Origin: an uncultured Mycoplasma sp.
Lineage (GTDB): Bacteria; Bacillota_I; Bacilli_A; Mycoplasmatales; Mycoplasmoidaceae
Assembly: GCA_947177535.1 (NCBI GenBank)
Contig: CAMWUV010000041.1
Span: 1 to 5,940, forward strand
DNA length: 5,940 nt
Direction: 5' to 3'
The number at the start of each line of letters is the position of its first letter. Position 1 is the first letter of the stretch. A program made the position numbers and the translations under genes. Below the pieces are notes generated by a model. It saw only the letters and a list, made by a program, of their open reading frames with translations. It had not been told where the DNA came from and ran no database searches. Positions 1 through 5,940 of this stretch are shown one piece after another.

Positions 1-1048
1 CTTTAATAAGAAATTTTAGGGTATTAAATAATTTTGTATTTATTTTCAAAATTGCTTTTGCATATGGTTCTTTTTCTCTATTTTCTATATTAATTTCTTT
101 TGAAAATTTAATTATTTTTTTATCTATTTCTGATACCGAAACATGAATCAACAAATCATAATATAAATTTGCAATCTTTGAAAAATAAAAACTAAATAAT
201 TTTTCTACTTGTAATTTAAAAACAATTTCTAAAGAATTTGCATCAACAAAAGGATTTCCATCTCTGTCTCCACCTATTCAACTTCCTATTTTTATAGGAA
301 CATTATCTTGTAAACTCAATTGATAATTTTTCAATAAAAGTTGATTAAATTTGTAATTAATTTTTGGAATTATAGAAAAAAAAGTTGTATCAAAATAACT
401 TAAAATACTTTTTATTTCATCAAATACAGAAATTTTTTTATCTCTTAAAATAGCTGCTTGCCATAAGATATCAATTAAAACTTCTAAATTTTCTTTTTTA
501 TCTAAAAGGTGAATATTAAATAAGCTATTGTAACTTGTTTGAATATCTAAATATTCCATTATTTTTCTAGTAATTTTTAAAATAGTTTCTCTAACTACTT
601 GTGTAGGATGAGCTGTTAAAACAATAGAAATATCAATATTTTTTAATTTATTTAAGTTTTTATTCGTTTTTTTAAGACCTTTAAAAAATTTAACTAAATA
701 ATTTTTTTCATTTAAATAGCTATCCTCTCATTTATTTTCATAACTTGTTTGATAAATATCTTCAACTAAATTAGTTAATAATTCATGATATGCAAAATAT
801 CTGCACATATATAAAAATTCTATATCTGTTAAAGATTTAGAAATTTTTTTAATATAACTATAAATTTCTTCATCATTTTTTCTTTTAATAATTTCTTTTA
901 TTTTTATAGAAATTTGATAAAGCTTTTTTGATGAATGTTTTTTAAAAACTTTTGTTAACAACTCAATAACAAAATCTATTTCTTTTCTCATTTCTTGAAA
1001 AGAAAAATTTCAATTTTCAATTAATTTTTCATCATTTTTTTTGTTCAT
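1..1048 (-). CDS. ppc: Phosphoenolpyruvate carboxylase, N-terminal ~349 residues (runs off left edge)
   Basis: PEP carboxylase makes oxaloacetate and phosphate from PEP and bicarbonate in the cytoplasm. With code 4 one reading frame runs unbroken from the ATG at 1048-1046 to the window edge, giving 349 codons; the family is usually about 880-950 residues, so roughly the first 40% is present. In-frame TGA codons encode W13 (1012-1010), W107 (730-728) and W257 (280-278); W196 is TGG. Two family signatures are visible. VLTAHPTQVVRET (about residues 143-155) contains the catalytic His147, equivalent to E. coli His138. GSWIGGDRDGNPFV (255-268) is the substrate-site glycine/arginine motif. A later stretch, HVSVSE near 307-312, also resembles the E. 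coli enzyme. The start follows an in-frame TAA upstream and has no clear Shine-Dalgarno; Met20 (991) is an alternative start. The gene is divergent from ispG. The C-terminal half cannot be judged here. Confidence 0.93.
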
Positions 1049-1165
1049 TAATAAACTGTTTTTTCTTACTTATTTTATTCTAAGTATTTTTTTAAAAATA
1101 GATTTATGATTTTAAAAAATATATTCATATAATTAAAATTAAATTATAGAAATAGCAACTTTAAA
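1049..1165. promoter_or_regulatory. Divergent intergenic promoter region between ppc and ispG
   Basis: This 117-bp, almost pure A/T spacer separates two head-to-head genes, so it must hold the promoters of both unless transcripts enter from elsewhere. On the plus strand a perfect TATAAT lies at 1128-1133, about 33 nt before the ispG ATG. It has only a weak -35 candidate near 1104-1110, as is usual in Mollicutes. On the minus strand TAGAAT (1082-1077) would give a short leader of about 20 nt to ppc, and TATAAT (1148-1143) a longer one. With this base composition such hexamers arise often by chance, so the exact boxes are tentative. I see no convincing operator or riboswitch. Confidence 0.5.
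1128..1133 (+). promoter_or_regulatory. Candidate -10 box (TATAAT) for the ispG-ytpR-pncB run
   Basis: This is a perfect consensus TATAAT at 1128-1133. Transcription would be expected to start near 1140, leaving a leader of about 25 nt before the ispG ATG at 1166. No good TTGACA-like -35 is seen at the right distance. The call rests on the hexamer and its position only. Confidence 0.4.
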
Positions 1166-2251
1166 ATGGAAAAAACAATTAGAGAAAAAACAAAAAAAAT
1201 AATGGTTGGAAATGTTCAAATAGGTGGTAATAATAAAGTTGTTATTCAATCTATGACTACAACTAAAACACATGATATAAAATCCACATTAAATCAAATT
1301 AATGAATTAGTTAAAGAAGGATGTGAATTAGTTAGAGTAGCAATTTTTGATGATAAAGATTCTTTAGCACTTAAAGAAATAATTGAAAAAAGCCCTTGTC
1401 CTATAATAGCAGATATTCATTTTAATCCTATATATGCAATCAAAGCACTTCAAATTGGAGTTGCAAAAATTAGATTAAATCCAGGCAACATAAAAGATGT
1501 AGCACAACTAAAAGAAATAATAAAATTAGCAAATTTAAAAAATATCCCAATAAGAGTTGGTGTTAATAGTGGTTCTTTACCAGTTGACTTAATGAAATCA
1601 CATGGTGTCACTGCAGAAGCAATGATGATTGCTGTAAAAAGATATGTAGAATTATTTGAAAAAAATGGTTTTAACAATATTGTAATTTCTTTAAAGGCAA
1701 CTAATCCATTACTTGCCATTGAATCATATAAACTTGCTGCTAAAGAATTCATTTATCCATTACACATAGGAATTACAGAATCTGGATCACTATTTAATGG
1801 AACTATTAAATCTTGTGCAGGGTTAGGAGTTTTATTATATGAAGGCATTGGGAACACAATAAGAATATCTTTAACAGGTAACCCAGTTAGCGAAATTAAA
1901 GTATGCAAAAAATTATTAAATTCACTAAATTTATATGACAATTTAGTAGATGTTATTTCTTGTCCCACATGTGGAAGACTAAATTTTGATTTAAATCCTG
2001 TTGTTCAAGAAATTGAAAAATTCACAAAAAAAATGAATTTTCCTTTAAAAGTAGCAATATTAGGTTGTGCCGTTAATGGACCAGGTGAAGCTAAAGAAGC
2101 AGATATAGGGATTGCTGGTGGAAAAGGAACAGGAATTATTTTTGAAAATGGGAAAGCAATTAAGTCAGTTAAAGAAGAGTTTCTTGTGGATGAATTAAAA
2201 AAATTAATTTTAAAAAAATATGAAAAATTTTTAAAAGAAAAAAAAGGATAA
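1166..2251 (+). CDS. ispG: 4-hydroxy-3-methylbut-2-en-1-yl diphosphate synthase, IspG/GcpE
   Basis: IspG carries out the penultimate step of the MEP isoprenoid pathway, the two-electron reductive ring opening of MEcPP to HMBPP, using a [4Fe-4S] cluster and a flavodoxin or ferredoxin as electron donor. The 361-residue length matches the short bacterial form (E. coli 372). The TIM-barrel half shows VQIGG and IQSMTTT (residues 17-33), CELVRVA (53-59), IADIHF (81-86), KIRLNPGNI (101-109), RVGVNSGSL (130-138), HIGITESG (200-207) and NTIRISLTGNP (230-240). The C-terminal cluster half carries Cys266 and Cys269 (SCPTCGR), Cys301 (LGCAVNGPGEA) and Glu308. These match E. coli C270, C273, C305 and E312 with a constant offset of four, so the active site is complete. 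It contains no Trp codon. The ATG at 1166 has no Shine-Dalgarno, but the protein begins at the expected family position. It leads the ytpR-pncB run. Confidence 0.97.
   Translation: MEKTIREKTKKIMVGNVQIGGNNKVVIQSMTTTKTHDIKSTLNQINELVKEGCELVRVAIFDDKDSLALKEIIEKSPCPIIADIHFNPIYAIKALQIGVAKIRLNPGNIKDVAQLKEIIKLANLKNIPIRVGVNSGSLPVDLMKSHGVTAEAMMIAVKRYVELFEKNGFNNIVISLKATNPLLAIESYKLAAKEFIYPLHIGITESGSLFNGTIKSCAGLGVLLYEGIGNTIRISLTGNPVSEIKVCKKLLNSLNLYDNLVDVISCPTCGRLNFDLNPVVQEIEKFTKKMNFPLKVAILGCAVNGPGEAKEADIGIAGGKGTGIIFENGKAIKSVKEEFLVDELKKLILKKYEKFLKEKKG
2244..2248 (+). promoter_or_regulatory. Ribosome binding site fixing the ytpR start
   Basis: AAGGA at 2244-2248 lies inside the last codons of ispG, six nt before the ATG at 2255. 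It supports this upstream start over the internal ATG at 2432, and suggests coupling of ytpR translation to ispG. Confidence 0.7.
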
Positions 2252-2254
2252 CTA

Positions 2255-2845
2255 ATGATAAATATTTTTTACAATAAAACCACATTAAAAAATGCTATGA
2301 CTATTTTAGTTTCTTCTGAACAAGTTAATAAAATTGTTACAAAAGAAAAATTTACTTTACTTTATTCTAATGACAATTTAGTAGGTATTAATATTTGAGA
2401 ATTTGATCAATATGAAAAAATTAATCAAGGTATGATTTTTGCTAATGAAAAACTAATACAAACAATAAAAAAAATTACTCAGTTAGATTTGTCACAATAT
2501 TTTGAAAAAAATTTCATTGTTGGAAAAATAATTAAATTAGAAAAAATTCCTAACACTCACTTAAACTATTGTGATGTTGATATAAAAAACAAAGTTTTAA
2601 AAATTATTTGTGGTGCAAATAACGTTTCAGTGAATGCTAAAGTTGTTGTTGCAATGATAAATACATCTATGCCTAATGGAAAAATGATTTTAAAATCTAA
2701 CATTCAAGGAAAAATATCATTTGGAATGCTATGTAGTAAAAAAGAATTAAACTTAAATGCTGAAAATAATGAAAAAGGAATAATTATTTTAAATGAAAAT
2801 TATGAAGTAGGAGATTTATTTATTGAACCATTTGCAAATAAATAA
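2255..2845 (+). CDS. ytpR: YtpR-family tRNA-binding-domain protein
   Basis: The protein has 196 residues, about the length of B. subtilis YtpR (around 200). It consists of a YtpR-type N-terminal segment (INIFYN at 2-7, VGINIWEFDQY at 43-53) followed by an EMAP/PheT-N-like tRNA-binding OB fold (about 86-193). Domain signatures are CDVDI (106-110), IICGANNV (117-124), MPNGKMI (139-145) and the strongly conserved SFGMLCSKKEL (155-165). W48 is a TGA codon (2396-2398). A standard-code reading would therefore start wrongly at 2432 and lose 59 N-terminal residues. The ATG at 2255 has a good AAGGA and lies 3 nt after the ispG stop. The HPNAD-type motif at the start of the domain is altered to IPNTH (98-102). 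The family resembles the N-terminal domain of phenylalanyl-tRNA synthetase beta, but no synthetase core is attached. Its cellular role is not established; tRNA or other RNA binding is inferred from the fold. Confidence 0.9.
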
Positions 2846-2853
2846 AAATAATT

Positions 2854-3936
2854 ATGGATCTAAAAATTAAATTTAAATTTGATGAAAAAATTAAAAGCGG
2901 GGATTATTCAGCTAAATATTTTTTAGCTAGTAAAAAAATTTTAGAAGAATCTCAAAAAAAAGACATATCTTTATTGAGATTTAAACATTTTAGCAAAAAT
3001 GTGATGATATGTGGTGTTCAAGAAGTTTTGCAACTTTTAAAATTTTGTCTATCTGAAGAAGATTATAAACAAACAAAAATATATTACTTAGAAGATGGAA
3101 CAATTACAAATGATGATGAACCTATACTAGCAATTGAAGGTGATTATAAAAAATTTGGATATCTAGAAAATATTATAGATAGTATTTTATCAAGAAGAAG
3201 TTCTGTATCTACTAATGCATATAATTTAACATCAATTGTGGGTGGTCAAAGAATTATTTATATGGCAGATAGAAGTGATGACTATTTACTACAAGCATAT
3301 GATGGATATAGTGCATATGTAGGTGGAATAAAAAAATTTGTTACTAAAGAAAGTACAAAATTTTTAGAAGAAGCAAATATTAATGATTTTCAAGTTTTAG
3401 GTACAATCCCTCATGCTTTAATTCAACAATACAAAGGAAACTTAAGTGAAGCACTAAAAGCTTCTAATAAAATTTTTCCAAACAGTCCTGTTATTGGATT
3501 AATTGACTTTAATAATGATTGTTTAGGTGAAATTGAAAAACTAAAAGCAAATGGAATTCAAAAATTAGATTTTGTTAGAATAGACACATCAAAAAAATTA
3601 ATTGATAAATCACTGCAAAAAATTTATTTTATTTCATTAGATGAATCTCTTCATGGTGTTAATAAACATTTGATTAATAAAGTGAGAGATAAACTAGATC
3701 AATTAGGATACAAACAAACAAAAATAATTGTTTCATCTTCAATTAATGAAAATGTAATTTTAAATTATGAAAAGGAAAAAACTCCAATTGATGTTTATGG
3801 TGTTGGAAAATATTTTATGAACATTAATATTAATTTTACAGGTGATTTAATCAAACTAAATGGAACTTATTTAGCAAAAGAAGGAAGAAAGGAAAACATA
3901 GACGATTACCTTTCAAAAATGAAAAAAATAAATTAA
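2854..3936 (+). CDS. pncB: Nicotinate phosphoribosyltransferase (short, archaeal-type)
   Basis: The enzyme joins nicotinate to PRPP, with ATP use, to make nicotinate mononucleotide, the entry step of the Preiss-Handler route to NAD. The 360 residues contain the expected order of family blocks. SAKYFLASKKIL (19-30) is the N-terminal strand-helix. ADRSDDYLLQAYDGYSAYVGG (138-158) follows, then GTIPHAL (183-189) with the conserved His187, VRIDT (241-245) in the phosphoribosyl-binding barrel, IVSSS (292-296), DVYGVGKY (313-320), and FTGDLIKLNG with AKEGR (328-345). The ending and the RIDT block look like the short Thermoplasma-type enzymes (about 390 residues) rather than the 400-residue E. coli PncB. 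It contains no Trp. No Shine-Dalgarno is visible, and the ATG lies 8 nt after the ytpR stop, so translation probably depends on the upstream gene. Its stop overlaps that of the convergent RNase J-like gene. The related quinolinate and nicotinamide phosphoribosyltransferases are less likely because of the GTxPH and YGVG blocks. Confidence 0.92.
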   Translation: MDLKIKFKFDEKIKSGDYSAKYFLASKKILEESQKKDISLLRFKHFSKNVMICGVQEVLQLLKFCLSEEDYKQTKIYYLEDGTITNDDEPILAIEGDYKKFGYLENIIDSILSRRSSVSTNAYNLTSIVGGQRIIYMADRSDDYLLQAYDGYSAYVGGIKKFVTKESTKFLEEANINDFQVLGTIPHALIQQYKGNLSEALKASNKIFPNSPVIGLIDFNNDCLGEIEKLKANGIQKLDFVRIDTSKKLIDKSLQKIYFISLDESLHGVNKHLINKVRDKLDQLGYKQTKIIVSSSINENVILNYEKEKTPIDVYGVGKYFMNININFTGDLIKLNGTYLAKEGRKENIDDYLSKMKKIN

Positions 3937-5609
3937 CAAATAGAAACAATAACTATAGGATTTTTCTCATAAAATTTATCAACTTGTTTAGAAATGTATT
4001 TTTTTAAAATAGTTTTTATCTCTTTTGAATCAAATTTTTTAGCATCTTTGATTGTATTGTTTGCTAATATATATACATCTTCTTTTAATTTTTCAAAAAA
4101 GGCCTTTGTTTCAAATCCATCTGGAATAACAGCATAAGGTAAAAATTCAAAGTTATTTTTATCAAATAACGAATTTTTTTCTAAATATTTTAAGTTACAA
4201 AAAATTATTCCACTTTCTGACATTATTCTTCTTTCTTGAAAAATATTACTACCTTCTGACAATAATCCTTGTGAACCTATATACATGTCATGAATATCCA
4301 CCCTTTTTTTACCCGGAATATAATAGCCTTTATTAAAATTTGCAACATCACCATTGTACATAGTGATAACATTTTCTGGTTTAAATCCAATTTCTTTTAA
4401 ATTATTTGCATACTTAACCATTTGATAATACATTCCAAGTGTTGGAATAATATAATCAGGTTTAACAAGTGAAACTAAAAATTTATGATCTTCTTCAGAA
4501 GCTTCCATACTTAAAATAGTTTTTGGTAGTGGTATTACATTAATATTAATTTGTGCAAAAGCATCTAATAATTCTGCTTGTGCTTTTTCAAAACCAGACT
4601 CAACTTTAAAACCTAAAACTACTGTATCTGACTTCTTTAAAGTTAATATATCATCTTCATCATTGCTTATAGATAGCAATTTATTAAATAGTCTATCTGG
4701 CGTAGATGAAACTACAACAATTCCTTTTTCTATTTCATTAATTTTATTTATTGGTAATAAAAGTAAATTTGTACTATCAAAATATTTATTATTAGTAATT
4801 TCATTAAACATACTAATAAAAACAGGATTGTATATAATGAAAGGAATTTGTCTTTCTTTTGCAATTTGAGCTAATGTTAAAAAAGTATGTACATCATGAT
4901 AATAGCAAGCAACTATTAACCTTTTGCCATTTCCTCTTGTTAATAAATCTTGGTAGAAACTTTTTGTTTTATAGTTTGGAGAAGTAAAGCCATTGAATTT
5001 ATCAACATTGCCAACATTATTGATAAGTAAAAGATTTTTTTGTTTGTAAGTTAATAATGGTAATTTATTAATATCACTAACAAAAGCTTTACTATTACCA
5101 TTTGTAATAATAAATTCATCAATATATATAATGTTTTCTTCACTTGTAGAAATTATAAATCCATAAGTATCAGGTAAAGCTGTTGCAACTCTAAAAGGAG
5201 TAACTTTAATCTTTCCTAAACTAAAAGGTTTTAAAGGATCAACAACTTTTATTTGCAAAGACTTAAAATCAGAATATTTTTGCATACTTTTTTTGTTAAA
5301 ATGTGCTTTTAAAATAACTGCACCTAATTTTGAAGTAAAAATTGGAATATTTTTTATGTAATTATAGCAATATTGAATTGCTCCAATATTTCTATGACTT
5401 GCATTACCAATAAAAATTCCCTTAATATTTTTTTCATTCTTTTTAACTCATTCCATGTAAGGAATTATTTTTTTTATACCTAAAACTTTATAAACAGGTA
5501 CTGAAATTCCTAAGTTAATTAAATAATAATCTCCTTCAATCTCTAATACATAACAAGACTTTTCATTTTCATCCATTCCACCTAGTGAAAAAAAAGTAAT
5601 TTTGCTCAT
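3933..5609 (-). CDS. RNase J-family (metallo-beta-lactamase/beta-CASP) protein with degenerate active site
   Basis: Under code 4 this is a 558-residue protein, the length of B. subtilis RNase J1 (555), so all domains including the C-terminal one are kept. The start ATG (5609-5607) has a strong GGAAGG five nt upstream. W54 is TGA (5450-5448); a standard-code reading begins falsely at Met109 (5285). Family likeness: the N-terminal SLGG (8-11), VKPDYIIP (382-389, RNase J MKPKYFIP), NGDVANF (419-425, NGDVLNF) and RRIMSESGI (460-468, RRLLSEDGI). The metal and catalytic residues are gone. HGHEDH of motif 2 reads N69-A-S-H-R-N74; the motif 3 His is Thr143 (FRVATALPD); the motif 4 Asp is Glu165 (YIDEF); SGHAS reads SMEAS (367-371); PVHGEYR reads PTLGMYY (389-395). 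SGTQGEP is also changed, to SSTPDRL. It is therefore most likely not a nuclease, but a structural or RNA-binding partner comparable to RNase J2. No promoter-proximal partner gene is seen. Confidence 0.9.
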
Positions 5610-5614
5610 ATAAA

Positions 5615-5620
5615 CCTTCC
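5615..5620 (-). promoter_or_regulatory. Strong ribosome binding site of the RNase J-like gene
   Basis: On the minus strand GGAAGG lies five nt before the ATG at 5609-5607. It is the best Shine-Dalgarno in the window, and it settles the start of the 558-residue product over the internal Met109 at 5285. The other genes (except ytpR) lack such a site. Confidence 0.75.
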
Positions 5621-5621
5621 A

Positions 5622-5639
5622 AAATTTTTATAAAAATTT
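5622..5639. repeat. Perfect 18-bp A/T palindrome next to the ribosome binding site
   Basis: Positions 5622-5630 and 5631-5639 are exact reverse complements, forming a palindrome with no spacer. It ends 2 bp from the Shine-Dalgarno of the RNase J-like gene. It is made only of A and T, so chance is likely in this composition; an operator or mRNA fold is possible but unproven. Confidence 0.3.
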
Positions 5640-5661
5640 AAACAAAACAATAAGTAAAAGA

Positions 5662-5679
5662 GTTGATTAAAAAATCAAC
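5662..5679 (-). repeat. Hairpin (7-bp stem, 4-nt loop) in the leader of the RNase J-like gene
   Basis: GTTGATT (5662-5668) and AATCAAC (5673-5679) are exact inverted repeats around AAAA. In the minus-strand RNA this is a compact hairpin about 53 nt before the start codon. It is the only hairpin in the spacer containing G-C pairs over 7 bp. No U-run directly follows on either strand, so it does not look like a normal intrinsic terminator. A leader element is possible. Confidence 0.45.
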
Positions 5680-5690
5680 AATCAGTAATA

Positions 5691-5710
5691 AGAACCTTTG
5701 TTTTTGTTCT
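5691..5710 (-). repeat. Small inverted repeat (AGAAC...GTTCT) in the leader
   Basis: AGAAC (5691-5695) and GTTCT (5706-5710) can pair as a 5-bp stem with a 10-nt loop. It lies within the predicted untranslated leader of the RNase J-like gene. It is short, and its significance is uncertain. Confidence 0.3.
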
Positions 5711-5721
5711 AATTCTGAAAT

Positions 5722-5750
5722 ATTATAATTTTTTTTTCTTAATTTAGTAA
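5722..5750 (-). promoter_or_regulatory. Candidate promoter of the RNase J-like gene
   Basis: On the minus strand TTACTA (5750-5745) is followed after 17 nt by a perfect TATAAT (5727-5722). The predicted start near 5715 gives a leader of about 105 nt before the ATG. The -35 matches only three of six consensus bases, and the region is nearly all A/T, so chance occurrence is a real possibility. Confidence 0.4.
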
Positions 5751-5817
5751 AATTTTTATTAAATAAAAATATTTTAAAAATAAAATTTTCAGTTTTTTAA
5801 AAACAAAATTCAAAAAG

Positions 5818-5937
5818 TTCTCTATATTTTCTGAGTTTTTATTATGATATAACAAATATTAATTTTTTTAAAAATTTCACAGACCACAAAATGCTGCATC
5901 ATTAAAATATTTAAAAAGTTCTATTTTTAAAAATTAA
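5818..5937 (+). pseudogene. Possible transposase C-terminal remnant with in-frame stops
   Basis: One plus-strand frame reads SEFLLWYNKY (5830-5859, the Trp a TGA codon), then TAA (5860) and TAA (5869), then HRPQNAASLKYLK (5878-5916) and a terminal TAA at 5935-5937. The order WYN followed by RPQ is reminiscent of the end of DDE (rve-type) transposases, where YN and RPH/RPQ lie close together near the C-terminus. The stretch from 5878 is richer in G and C than the flanking A/T spacer, which suggests decayed coding sequence. No start, catalytic DDE residues or inverted-repeat ends are visible. The opposite strand also allows a short open stretch (NDAAFCGLWNF, ending about 5870), so even the strand is uncertain. 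The call is weak. Confidence 0.25.
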
Positions 5938-5940
5938 AAG

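Larger units (their letters stand above)
5610..5940. other. Gene-free A/T-rich spacer upstream of the RNase J-like gene
   Basis: These 331 bp hold no intact gene in either code. The left 140 bp carry the ribosome binding site, an A/T palindrome, two small hairpins and a candidate promoter for the minus-strand RNase J-like gene. Positions 5750-5815 are nearly pure A/T with nothing recognisable. The right end has the short transposase-like remnant. A 10-bp direct repeat, AAAAAGTTCT, occurs at 5812-5821 and 5913-5922. I see no tRNA, CRISPR or rRNA. Confidence 0.6.

Noticed and set aside
278..1048. PEP carboxylase as a pseudogene split into pieces
   Set aside because: The breaks are TGA codons at conserved Trp positions; the frame is continuous in code 4.
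1450..1752. Minus-strand open frame of 100 codons
   Set aside because: It lies entirely inside ispG on the opposite strand; ispG has complete family motifs there and this frame resembles nothing.
1753..1968. Minus-strand open frame of 71 codons
   Set aside because: It is a shadow of ispG with no ribosome binding site and no family likeness.
4663..4869. Plus-strand open frame of 68 codons, hydrophobic
   Set aside because: It is antisense to the RNase J-like gene; its hydrophobicity follows from A/T-rich complementary codons.
3933..5285. RNase J-like protein truncated at its N-terminus (start at Met109)
   Set aside because: Reading TGA as Trp restores 108 upstream residues homologous to RNase J, with a strong ribosome binding site before 5609.
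5662..5679. Intrinsic terminator for a gene to the right
   Set aside because: There is no T-run directly after the stem on either strand, and it lies between a likely promoter and the start codon of the RNase J-like gene.
5812..5922. Direct repeat AAAAAGTTCT at 5812-5821 and 5913-5922
   Set aside because: Ten bp in A/T-rich sequence with no shared flanks; it could be chance, so it is noted only inside the spacer entry.
5610..5940. tRNA or riboswitch in the spacer
   Set aside because: No cloverleaf, GTTCRA arm or known riboswitch core could be found; GTTCT occurrences lack a matching T-arm.

Overview
The window comes from a very AT-rich bacterium that reads UGA as tryptophan (genetic code 4), almost certainly a Mollicute (Mycoplasma/Spiroplasma-type). 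Three of the five genes contain in-frame TGA codons at well-aligned positions. The clearest is the TGA that supplies the Trp of the GSWIGGDRDGNP signature of PEP carboxylase. Under the standard code these genes look broken or shortened; under code 4 all are intact. Of the six tryptophans encoded, five are TGA and one is TGG. I cannot place the species. The methylerythritol phosphate (MEP) pathway and PEP carboxylase together suggest a metabolically richer Mollicute than the minimal M. genitalium type.

Layout. (1) Positions 1-1048, minus strand: the N-terminal ~349 residues of PEP carboxylase (ppc), running off the left edge. (2) Positions 1049-1165: a 117-bp divergent promoter region. (3) Positions 1166-3936, plus strand: a tight three-gene run, ispG (MEP-pathway [4Fe-4S] enzyme), ytpR (tRNA-binding-domain protein) and pncB (archaeal-type short nicotinate phosphoribosyltransferase). 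The gaps are 3 and 8 nt, so it is very likely one transcript. (4) Positions 3933-5609, minus strand: a full-length 558-residue RNase J-family protein whose recognisable metal and catalytic residues are all replaced. Its stop codon overlaps that of pncB by 4 bp. (5) Positions 5610-5940: 331 bp without an intact gene. It holds a possible promoter and ~100-nt leader with two small hairpins for the RNase J-like gene, and at the far right a short, stop-interrupted stretch resembling a transposase C-terminus.

How the genes relate: ppc feeds PEP into oxaloacetate, ispG makes isoprenoid precursor, pncB makes the NAD precursor nicotinate mononucleotide, and the RNase J paralogue probably serves RNA metabolism as a non-catalytic partner. 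I see no single pathway linking them; these are mostly housekeeping genes. The points most worth attention are the RNase J paralogue with a dismantled active site, the presence of PEP carboxylase in a code-4 Mollicute, and the transposase-like remnant at the right edge.
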